From Actinomycetota bacterium (GTDB lineage Bacteria; Actinomycetota; Thermoleophilia; Gaiellales; Gaiellaceae), in NCBI GenBank assembly GCA_005883335.1, contig VAXM01000006.1, positions 1 through 34,472 of the forward strand: DNA of 34,472 bases, in the 5' to 3' direction. The number at the start of each line of letters is the position of its first letter. Position 1 is the stretch's first letter. Below, piece by piece: positions 22,413-29,510 of the stretch. The notes below the pieces were generated by a model. That model was given only the letters and a program-made list of their open reading frames with translations, did no database searches and had not been told where the DNA came from. Both the position numbers and the translations under genes were made by a program.

Positions 22413-23933
22413 ATGACGGAGCCTGTCGAGCTCGAGCAGGGGAGCAGTGGCCTGCGCCGGTACGTCGGCGTCGTCCGCCGCAGGAAGTGGATCGTGCTCG
22501 CGGTGCTGGCGGCCGCCATCGGAGCGGCCGCGCTCTTCTCGGAGCTGCAGAAGCCGGTCTACCGCGCCGAGACGAAGATCGTCGTCGGCCAGGGGAACAG
22601 CCTCTTCCAGCCGACCGTCGCCAACGCGGTCCAGCCGTTCACGGCGACGATGAGCGACCTGGTCGAGAGCAACGTCGTCGCCACGCGCGTGATTGCGCGC
22701 CTCGGCCTGCACAGGAGCCCGGAGAAGCTGCTCAGCAAGGTGCACGTCTCCACGAACCCGCTGACGGCCGTGCTGAAGGTATCGGTGGACGACAGTAGCC
22801 GTGCGCGGGCGCAGCACATCGCCCGGGCGCTCGGGAACGTCTTCTCGCGGCTCGTCCACGAACGGTTCGGCCACCGTCAAGTGACGACGACCACGGGCCA
22901 GGTCGTGGAGGCGCCGCTGACGGCGACCGTCTGGGACTCGGCGCACGTCGACCGCCAGAAAGTCGCGCCCAAACCGGTGCGAAACGTCGCGATCGCCGCC
23001 GCGCTCGGGCTCGTGCTGGCGCTGCTGAGCGCCTTCCTGCGCGAGCATTTCGACCGGCGCCTGCGCAGCCGCGAGGCGGTCGAGGAGCATTTCGGCGTGC
23101 CCGTCATCGGTCAGATTCCGTTCGATCCCGCCAGCAAGCGCAACAAGGGCGCCCGCATCCTCGCAACGGGCGCCGGCGCCGAGGCGTTCCGGTCCCTGCG
23201 CGTGAACCTCGAGTATCTCGGCGTGCGCCGGCCGCTCGGGACGATCCTCGTCACCAGCGCCTCTCCGCAACAGGGGAAGACGACTGTCACGGCCAACCTC
23301 GCGGCGATGATCGCGCGTTCCGGCGCGACGACGATCGCAGTCGAGGGCGACCTGAGGCGTCCGCGGCTGCACGAGCTCTTCGGCGTGGGCGTGAGGCCGG
23401 TCGGGCTCACGGACGTGCTCGTCGGCTCGGCCGCGCTCAAGGACGCGATCGTCGAGGTGCCGTTCGCCGGCGACGGCCGCGAGGGCTTCGGCAAGGTCGT
23501 CCTCCTGCCCAGCGGCCAGCTGCCGCCAAACCCGGCGGAGCTGCTCTCCAGCAACCAGATGAAGGACCTGCTCGAGAAGCTCGCCGCGCAGTACAACTAC
23601 GTCCTGGTCGACTCCTCGCCCGTGCTGGCGGTCGCGGACGCCCTCGGCCTCGCGCGCGCGGTCGACGGCGTCATCCTCGTGGCGCGGAGCAACCGCACGA
23701 ATGCCGACGAGGCGAACGAGGTGCGCGCGCTCGTCGACCACCTCGATCTCCATTTCCTCGGGCTCGTGCTCACCGGCGTGCGTCCGGCGGCCGCGTACGG
23801 CTACGGCTACGACGCCTACGTCCAGCCGCCCACCTCGGAGCGCGGCGTAGCCGCGGCGGTGCCGGCCATCGACGGGGGCAAGGTCGCCGCGACCTTGCGC
23901 CGCCGAACGCGCTTGCGGGGCACGCCGCGTTGA
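22413..23933 (+). CDS. Chain-length determinant and tyrosine autokinase fusion (Wzz/BY-kinase)
   Basis: A 506-residue polysaccharide co-polymerase. A short cytoplasmic N-terminus is followed by a helix (about 28-45) after YVGVVRRRKWIVL, an extracytoplasmic Wzz domain, a second helix (about 193-208) and a cytoplasmic BY-kinase. Kinase motifs: Walker A SASPQQGKTTVTANLA (about 281-296), Walker A' AVEGDLRRPR (about 307-316) and Walker B YVLVDSSPVLAVADA (about 396-410). Walker A' has Glu where DxDxR families have the first Asp. The C-terminal tyrosine cluster is limited to YGYGYDAYV; the tail is basic. It would set polymer length and control export by cycles of autophosphorylation, possibly reversed by the phosphatase at 12296. 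Its TGA overlaps the TTG start of the polymerase-like gene. Confidence 0.92.
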   Translation: MTEPVELEQGSSGLRRYVGVVRRRKWIVLAVLAAAIGAAALFSELQKPVYRAETKIVVGQGNSLFQPTVANAVQPFTATMSDLVESNVVATRVIARLGLHRSPEKLLSKVHVSTNPLTAVLKVSVDDSSRARAQHIARALGNVFSRLVHERFGHRQVTTTTGQVVEAPLTATVWDSAHVDRQKVAPKPVRNVAIAAALGLVLALLSAFLREHFDRRLRSREAVEEHFGVPVIGQIPFDPASKRNKGARILATGAGAEAFRSLRVNLEYLGVRRPLGTILVTSASPQQGKTTVTANLAAMIARSGATTIAVEGDLRRPRLHELFGVGVRPVGLTDVLVGSAALKDAIVEVPFAGDGREGFGKVVLLPSGQLPPNPAELLSSNQMKDLLEKLAAQYNYVLVDSSPVLAVADALGLARAVDGVILVARSNRTNADEANEVRALVDHLDLHFLGLVLTGVRPAAAYGYGYDAYVQPPTSERGVAAAVPAIDGGKVAATLRRRTRLRGTPR

Positions 23934-25411
23934 TCCCGGCGCCGACCCCGCTCTCGGCGCGGAGGGACTGGGGGGTCGATGCGTCGCTCATGCTCGCGCT
24001 CCTTCTGCTCGCCGGCGCGGTCGGCGTGCTCGCGTCGGTGAAGCCGTTCTGGGCCGCGGCCGTCGTCCTGGGCGGCGCAATCGTCCTCCTGATCGGCGCG
24101 AACGTCACGGTGCTTCCGCTCTTCCTCGTCCTCACGATGTTCATCGAGTCGGTGTCGCTCGGGCCGGGCTTCCGGGTCGGGCGGCTTGCAGCCGTGCTCG
24201 CCATCGCGGTCGTCGCCTACCACGCGCTCGGCCGCCGCCGGCTCGACCTGAAGCCGACGCCGCTCGTGCTCGCGGTCGGCGGCTACGGCTTCTGGATCCT
24301 CCTCAGCGTCTACTGGGCCAGCGACTCGGGGCTCGTCTACCGCACGACCTTTCAGTTCCTGCTGGCTGCCGCCTACATGCTCGCGTTCGCCGTGCTCGTA
24401 CGGACGCGCGAGCAGGTCGTGGCGACGTTCGTCATGCTGGCGCTCGGCTCGCTCGTCTTCGGTCTCACCGCCTTCGTCGCCTACGCCACGTCTAGCGGGA
24501 GCTTCTTCGAGTCGAACCTGGGCGCGACCGGACTTCAGGGCGATCACGTGTACTTCGCCGTCTACCAGGTGCTCGCGCTCCCCGCCGCGCTCGCGCTCGC
24601 CGCGCTCGAGCGCAGCTCTGTCCGCCGCGGCTTCTACTACGGCGTCGTTGGGGTGATCGCGGTGTCGATCGTCGCGTCGCTCTCGCGGACGGGCCTGGTG
24701 ATGCTCGCCGCCGTGATCGCCGCCACCCTGCTACTTCCGTTCCGCATCTTCTTCCGCAGCGCGGCACAGAAGCTCGGCTACGCGTTCACGCTCGGCGGGG
24801 CAGCCGTGGTTGCGGCGATCGCGGGCTTGACGCCGTTCATCAACCGCGCCCAGACGATCTTCAACTTTTCGAGCTCGAGCGGCGACCGCGGCTCGGGGCG
24901 CATCGACCTGTGGCGAGCCGCTCTCCACGGCTTCCGCGACCACCCTTGGTTCGGGCTCGGAGCCGGCAACTTCCAGGCGAAGGCGCTGGATTTGCTCCAG
25001 ACCACGCCCGGCGTGAACACCGCGGCCTCGTACGTCGCGCCGGGGCGTGTCGTCCACAACGCCTATCTCGAGGCCCTGACGGAGCTCGGGGCGGTCGGGC
25101 TCGTCCTCTTCCTGCTCATCCTCTTCTTCACCGTCCGCTCCTACCTCGGCACGTTCCGCCGCGCCCGTGCCGCCGGTGACCGGGCGATCGAGAGCTTCTC
25201 GATCGCGCTCATCGTCGCGGTGTTCGGCTTCGCGATCTCGATGCTCTTCGCTTCCAACGAGCTCGGCAAGCCGCTCTGGATCTTCATCGGGCTGGCGCTC
25301 GCGCTCGAGCGGATTCCCGCGGTCGGCGTGGAGCCGAGGCCGAAGTCCGTCCCGAGGACGGCTCCGGCCGCGCCCGACCTGGCAGGCCTCATCCCCAGCA
25401 CCCTCGAGTGA
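23930..25411 (+). CDS. O-antigen ligase/polymerase-type membrane protein (Wzy/WaaL family)
   Basis: A 493-residue protein with about 11 membrane helices. The diagnostic periplasmic loop is RIDLWRAALHGFRDHPWFGLGAGNFQAK followed by RVVHNAYLEALTELGAVGLVLFL, the Wzy_C signature with the conserved HN and E. It either polymerises repeat units or ligates a finished glycan. It starts at TTG 23930, overlapping the TGA of the Wzz-kinase gene by four bases. Its own TGA overlaps the GTG of the deacetylase gene. The three therefore form a tight operon: length control, polymerisation, trimming. The last 40 residues are a Pro-rich cytoplasmic tail. Confidence 0.9.
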   Translation: MIPAPTPLSARRDWGVDASLMLALLLLAGAVGVLASVKPFWAAAVVLGGAIVLLIGANVTVLPLFLVLTMFIESVSLGPGFRVGRLAAVLAIAVVAYHALGRRRLDLKPTPLVLAVGGYGFWILLSVYWASDSGLVYRTTFQFLLAAAYMLAFAVLVRTREQVVATFVMLALGSLVFGLTAFVAYATSSGSFFESNLGATGLQGDHVYFAVYQVLALPAALALAALERSSVRRGFYYGVVGVIAVSIVASLSRTGLVMLAAVIAATLLLPFRIFFRSAAQKLGYAFTLGGAAVVAAIAGLTPFINRAQTIFNFSSSSGDRGSGRIDLWRAALHGFRDHPWFGLGAGNFQAKALDLLQTTPGVNTAASYVAPGRVVHNAYLEALTELGAVGLVLFLLILFFTVRSYLGTFRRARAAGDRAIESFSIALIVAVFGFAISMLFASNELGKPLWIFIGLALALERIPAVGVEPRPKSVPRTAPAAPDLAGLIPSTLE

Positions 25412-26121
25412 GCCGGCGCTTCCCGCTCGTCCTCTGCTACCACGCCGTCACCGCCTCTTGGCCGTCCGCGCTCGCGGTCGAACGGGAGACGCTTCTGCGA
25501 CAAGTGCGCAGCCTGCTCGCACGTGGCTACGAACCGGTCGGCGCCGAGCAGCTCCTGCGCTCGCCCGCGAACGCGCTGCACGTCACCTTCGACGACGCCT
25601 TTCGCGGGATCCTCGCCGTGCTGCCCGCGCTCGAGGAGCTCGGCGCCGGCGTGACGGTTTTCGCCTGCTCCGACTTCGCGGACGGTGGAAGGCCGCTCGA
25701 CGTTCCGGAGCTCGCCGCCGAGGCCGCGGCGCACCCGAACGATCTCGCGACCCTGACCTGGGCCGAGCTACGCGAGCTCGCGGAGACCGGCGTCGAGATC
25801 GGCTCCCACACGGTCTCGCATCCGCACCTCACGCGCCTCGGCGACGAGGAGCTCGGACGGGAGCTGCGCGAGTCGCGGGAGCGGATCGAGGCGGAGGTCG
25901 GGCGCCCTTGCCGCCTGCTCTCGTATCCGTTCGGCGAGCACGACCCACGGGTGCGCCAGGCGGCAAAGCGGACCGGGTACGAGGCGGCGTTTCTCGTCCG
26001 CGCCCGGGGCGGGCGGCGCGACGAGTACGCGCTCCCGCGCGTCAGCGTCTACAGCGGCGACGGGCCGCTGAGGCTGCGCGCCAAGACGTCTCGCTTCATG
26101 CGGGCTCTGCCGCGCCGCTGA
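25408..26121 (+). CDS. Polysaccharide deacetylase (NodB/CE4 family)
   Basis: A 237-residue NodB-type domain with all main motifs: VTFDDAF (catalytic base and metal Asp, D62-D63), GSHTVSHPHL (metal His134 and His138) and RLLSYPFGEHD (about 169-179). It removes N- or O-acetyl groups from a glycan. There is no signal peptide, so it acts in the cytoplasm on lipid-linked units or is exported by another route. GTG 25408 overlaps the upstream TGA by four bases. The 3' end overlaps that of the convergent epimerase gene by 26 bp. It probably acts with the Wzy-type gene just upstream. Confidence 0.92.
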   Translation: MSRRFPLVLCYHAVTASWPSALAVERETLLRQVRSLLARGYEPVGAEQLLRSPANALHVTFDDAFRGILAVLPALEELGAGVTVFACSDFADGGRPLDVPELAAEAAAHPNDLATLTWAELRELAETGVEIGSHTVSHPHLTRLGDEELGRELRESRERIEAEVGRPCRLLSYPFGEHDPRVRQAAKRTGYEAAFLVRARGGRRDEYALPRVSVYSGDGPLRLRAKTSRFMRALPRR

Positions 26122-27094
26122 TCGGCGCCGTGCGCGCGTGCTCGACCACGTCGCGGAGAATCTGGTTGAGGTCGCGCTCCGGCGCCCAGCCGATCGCCTC
26201 GCGGATCTTGCCCAGCGCCGGCTCGCGGTGGAGCGTGTCTTCGATGCCCTGGCCGTAGACCTGGTCATAAGGCACGAAGACGACCTCTGAGTCGCTGCGC
26301 GTCATTTCCCTGATGCGCGCTGCGAGGTCGATGATTCGGATCCGCTCCGACGAGCCGACGTTGAAGATCTCGCCAGAGATCCCGGTCGCGTCCATCAACC
26401 CGGCGAGTGCGCTGACCGTGTCGGAGACGTGGCAGAACGACCGCGTCTGCGTTCCGTCGCCGTGCACCTCGAGCGGCTCACCTGCAAGCGCCTTGTCGAC
26501 GAAGCGCGGGATCACCATCCCGTAGCGCCCGCTCTGGCGCGGACCGACGGTGTTGAAGAGCCGGACGACGACCGCGTCGAGGCCGCGCTCGAGGTGGTAC
26601 GAGAGCGCCAGGTGCTCGTCCATCGCCTTCGAGTCGGCGTAGAGCCAGCGCTTCTCGGTCGTCGGGCCGTAGACGCGGCGGTCGTTCTCGGCAAGCGGCC
26701 GCTCCTCGCGGTGGTCGCCGTATACCTCGGAGCTCGACGCGACGAGCACGCGCTTGCCGAACTTGCTGCAGTAGCCGAGCACGGTCTCGGTGCCCTGGAC
26801 GTTCGTGACCATCGTGTGCACAGGCTGCTCGACGATCAGGCGCACGCCGACCGCGGCCGCCAGGTGGTAGACGACGTCGCACTTGTGCACGACCTCGCTG
26901 ACTACGGACGGCGAGAGCACGGAGTCGACCACGAGGTGGTAGTCCGGCCGGCGGCGCAGGTGGGCGACGTTCTCCAGCGAGCCCGTCGAGACGTCATCGA
27001 GGGCGAACACCTCCCAGCCGTTCGCAAGCAGGAGGTCGGACAGGTGCGAGCCGATGAAGCCCGCCCCGCCGGTGACGAGGGCTCTCCGCGCCAT
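26096..27094 (-). CDS. NAD-dependent nucleotide-sugar epimerase/dehydratase/decarboxylase (extended SDR)
   Basis: A 332-residue extended SDR enzyme. The Rossmann motif is VTGGAGFIGSHL (7-18), the catalytic tyrosine and lysine are Y152 and K156 in RWLYADSKAMDE, with SSSEVYGDH before it and VVVRLFNTVGPRQSGRYGMVIPRFV after it. The latter is typical of nucleotide-sugar epimerases and UDP-glucuronate decarboxylases. The exact reaction (4-epimerase, 4,6-dehydratase or UXS-type decarboxylase) cannot be settled from sequence. ATG 27094 gives standard length, and TACGCT ends 7 nt upstream. It supplies an activated sugar to the locus. It converges on the deacetylase gene with a 26-bp overlap and is preceded by the polymerase-like gene at 27115. 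Confidence 0.88.
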   Translation of the reverse strand: MARRALVTGGAGFIGSHLSDLLLANGWEVFALDDVSTGSLENVAHLRRRPDYHLVVDSVLSPSVVSEVVHKCDVVYHLAAAVGVRLIVEQPVHTMVTNVQGTETVLGYCSKFGKRVLVASSSEVYGDHREERPLAENDRRVYGPTTEKRWLYADSKAMDEHLALSYHLERGLDAVVVRLFNTVGPRQSGRYGMVIPRFVDKALAGEPLEVHGDGTQTRSFCHVSDTVSALAGLMDATGISGEIFNVGSSERIRIIDLAARIREMTRSDSEVVFVPYDQVYGQGIEDTLHREPALGKIREAIGWAPERDLNQILRDVVEHARTAPISGAAEPA

Positions 27095-27101
27095 CACGAA
27101 A

Positions 27102-27107
27102 AGCGTA
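27102..27107 (-). promoter_or_regulatory. Putative -10 hexamer of the epimerase gene
   Basis: TACGCT on the minus strand ends 7 nt before ATG 27094, matching the leaderless pattern of neighbouring genes. Confidence 0.4.
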
Positions 27108-27114
27108 TCGGCCG

Positions 27115-28905
27115 CTACGGCGCGTTCTTCAACGCCTCGGCGATCCGAGGGTCGCGCGGGTCGAGGCGGTGAGCCTCCTCGAGGGCTGCGCGCGCCTTCG
27201 AACGCTTTCCCGCCCGAACGTAGGCCTGCCCCAGGTCGAAGCGCAGCTCGACCACGCGAGGCTCCTTCCGCACCGCCTCCTCGAGTGCCGCCACCGAGCC
27301 CTGGGAGACGTAGGGGTCGACGGAGAGCGGGTCGAGCCGCTCCGCCCAGTGGAAGTTGCCGTGGTCCGTGAGCCTCGCCGAGAGCCAGGGCGGCACGAAC
27401 GCGATCACCGCAATGACGACGGCGACAGCTGCCGCGGGCAGGGCGGCTCGCGACCCGAGCTGCCGCCGCTCGCCTCCGGAGCAGCCGACTCCGACCAGCA
27501 GCCAGAACGGCAGTCCGCAGGCAGGGACGGTCCAGATCCAATCCACCGAGGCGTGGACGAGCCAGTAGACGGCTCCCGCGAACGCCGCGGTCGCCGCGGC
27601 GTCGCGCCCGCGCAGCCGCCGGGCGAGTGTGACCAGCGGCACGACGAGCGCGCAGGCGAGGAGCGCAAAGCCGACGACGCCCAGCTCGCTCAGCGCGTCG
27701 AGCTCGACCGAGTGCGCCCGCGCCGGGGTGTCGGGGCTGCGCCGTTCCTGGAGGTAGGCCGGCCCGAAGCCGCGCGAGCCGATTCCCGCCAGGGGATGGT
27801 GCTCGAACTCGTGCACCGCGACGCGCCAGATGTCGTAGCGGTACGAGCCGAGCTGGAGAAGGTGGCTCGAGGCCGTCGTGCTCTGGTACCGCTTGAACGC
27901 CTGCCACTGGTCCCCGAACCAGCCCTGGTGATAGACACTTGTGAAGAACAGCGCCACACCTGCCACGACGGCCGCTACGAACATCACGAAGACCCCGACC
28001 CCTGCCTTTCGCACGGCACGCGGATCGAGTTCGAGACGCCGGTCGACGAGTGCGTACAGGAGCCCGGCAACGGCGCCTAACGCCGCCAGGAGGAGGATGG
28101 CCGAACCGGCGCGCTTCACCTCCGGGACGCTCTCGGAGCGAAAAGGGGCCGTCAGCGGGCTGTAGGCGGCCGCCGTCAGGCCCGCCGCGATCAGCGTCGG
28201 CGGCAGCAGGCGCAGGCGCAGCGGCGAGAGCGCGAAGACGACGGCGGCCGAGGCCGCGAGGGCGGCGATCCCACCTTTGCTCTGCGCCGTCAGCCAGCCC
28301 GAGGCGATCGCGGTAGCCGCGGCCACGGCGAGCGCTCGAACGAGGAGCCCGCGTTCTCGTTGCGCCGCGAGCACGAGCGCAGGCCAGAAGCCGATCAGGA
28401 AGACCGCGGCCTGGGCGTTCGGGTACGAGATCGGAAAGGAGAGCCTGCCCGAGTAGAAGTGGTCGGCCTGGTCCGAGCCGAAGCGGAGCACGATTCCGGC
28501 TCCGACGGCCAGGACCGCGGCCGCAGCCGCGATCGCGGCCAAGGCGAGCAGCCGCTCCGTGGCACTCCGGAGCGCCACGAGCGGAACGAGCAGCGCGATC
28601 GCGTAGAAGATCGTCAGGAGGGCCTCGTCGCGGGCCAGGTCCGGAACGGCGGACCAGACAATCGAAAGCGCCTCCCACCCCGCAAGGGCGACGAGCGCTC
28701 CGACCACGGCGAGCTCCCGCCGGCGTGGCCGGAGAGCCGTCCCGCCGATGAGCGCGGCCGCGAGGACCAGGGCCGTGAGGAACGCATATGGAAGCCAGTC
28801 CGGCGCCGCCGCGCTGCCTGTGGCGAGCCAGGCCAGCCCCCAGGAAACCGCCGCGAGCACGACGGTTTGCAGAACACGTGCCGCGTTTCCAGCATTGAAA
28901 ACCAT
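27115..28905 (-). CDS. Wzy/O-antigen-ligase-like membrane protein with C-terminal TPR-like repeats
   Basis: A 596-residue protein: about 12 membrane helices, an extracytoplasmic loop RYDIWRVAVHEFEHHPLAGIGSRGFG with the downstream HSVELDALSELGVVG (O-antigen ligase signature), then a final helix region and about 100 soluble residues. The soluble end shows EPRVVELRFDLGQAYVRAGKRSKARAALEEAHRLDPRDPRIAEAL, which is a TPR-like repeat pair. The C-terminal TPR arrangement is common in the ligase/pilin-glycosylase subgroup. It is the second such protein in the locus; one may be the polymerase and the other a ligase, but which is which is not shown. ATG 28905 lies opposite the LPFTG protein gene across a 207-bp AT-richer gap. 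Confidence 0.88.
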   Translation of the reverse strand: MVFNAGNAARVLQTVVLAAVSWGLAWLATGSAAAPDWLPYAFLTALVLAAALIGGTALRPRRRELAVVGALVALAGWEALSIVWSAVPDLARDEALLTIFYAIALLVPLVALRSATERLLALAAIAAAAAVLAVGAGIVLRFGSDQADHFYSGRLSFPISYPNAQAAVFLIGFWPALVLAAQRERGLLVRALAVAAATAIASGWLTAQSKGGIAALAASAAVVFALSPLRLRLLPPTLIAAGLTAAAYSPLTAPFRSESVPEVKRAGSAILLLAALGAVAGLLYALVDRRLELDPRAVRKAGVGVFVMFVAAVVAGVALFFTSVYHQGWFGDQWQAFKRYQSTTASSHLLQLGSYRYDIWRVAVHEFEHHPLAGIGSRGFGPAYLQERRSPDTPARAHSVELDALSELGVVGFALLACALVVPLVTLARRLRGRDAAATAAFAGAVYWLVHASVDWIWTVPACGLPFWLLVGVGCSGGERRQLGSRAALPAAAVAVVIAVIAFVPPWLSARLTDHGNFHWAERLDPLSVDPYVSQGSVAALEEAVRKEPRVVELRFDLGQAYVRAGKRSKARAALEEAHRLDPRDPRIAEALKNAP

Positions 28906-29112
28906 CGCGTTAGGACTTAATCACGAGAAAGCCGAATCCAATCTGGTGCAACTTCCGTTCTAACTCCAAATGGCCTTGCGCCAGGACGGAATCACAATTA
29001 CGTTGCGCCTGCGGGCAGGTGGGTTGAAATCCACAGTTTTGGGGAGTCTGTAGGTGAACAGCCAATCTGCGCGGCTCGCTCGGGGCGGCTACGAGGAGGA
29101 AGGGAGAACGTG
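28906..29112. promoter_or_regulatory. AT-richer divergent intergenic region
   Basis: This 207-bp gap, richer in A+T than its surroundings, separates the two divergent genes and is the likely control region for both. On the minus side TTAAGT (28915-28920) ends 9 nt before ATG 28905. TTGCGCC occurs twice as a direct repeat (28976-28982 and 29003-29009, 27 bp apart), possibly half-sites for a regulator. On the plus side TTGAAA (29024-29029) could be a -35, but I see no convincing -10. No gene is visible in it. Confidence 0.45.
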
Positions 29113-29469
29113 ATGCGTCGTCAGTTCTTGGTCTGGGGGCTGAGCGCCTGCGCGGCTGCTGCGCTGTGTGGGGCGCCAGCGGCACTGGGTGCGACCCCGC
29201 AGCAGATCTACAGGGATTACCAGCAGCACGGTCGGCTCACGCAGAGCTACTCGCGCGCCGACCTGCAGCGAGCCCAGCGAGATGTGGCACTCCAGGGCTA
29301 CCCGCACGTCGGCGTGCAAGGCGCGGTTCAGCAGGCGCTCGGCGCGCGAGCCGTCAAGAGCGGCGGCCTGCCGTTCACGGGGCTCGATCTCGCGCTGATG
29401 TCGGCCGGCGGCGCGCTGCTACTGGCAGCGGGTACCGGGTTGCGTCGGCTCGGTCGGGCAAAGAAGTAG
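29113..29469 (+). CDS. Small LPXTG-type cell-wall-anchored protein
   Basis: A 118-residue secreted protein. The signal peptide ends at ALGA27. A mature region of about 60 residues (IYRDYQQHGRLTQSYSRADL, then LQRAQRDVALQGY) precedes LPFTG (86-90). After the motif come a hydrophobic segment (about 91-110) and a basic end (RRLGRAKK). Sorting signal, helix and positive tail in this order define a sortase substrate. No sortase gene lies in the window. ATG 29113 has AGGAGGAAGGGAG just upstream; GTG 29110 is also in frame. It stands 41 bp before the priming sugar transferase, so a link to the polysaccharide (for example as its surface attachment partner) is plausible but unproven. Confidence 0.82.
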   Translation: MRRQFLVWGLSACAAAALCGAPAALGATPQQIYRDYQQHGRLTQSYSRADLQRAQRDVALQGYPHVGVQGAVQQALGARAVKSGGLPFTGLDLALMSAGGALLLAAGTGLRRLGRAKK

Positions 29470-29510
29470 CCGGCTAGGCCAAATCAACCGAAGCAGGCTC
29501 TAGGGGCGGC

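Noticed and set aside
28910-29185. A 91-codon minus-strand frame across the AT-richer intergenic gap
   Set aside because: It overlaps the start of the LPFTG gene, lacks a ribosome site and has no protein-like pattern.
29450-29510. GGGCAAAG...GCCGGCTAGG resembling part of a cyclic-di-GMP riboswitch before the priming transferase
   Set aside because: Most of it is coding sequence for the LPFTG protein's tail, and the essential upstream GCAAACC half is absent.
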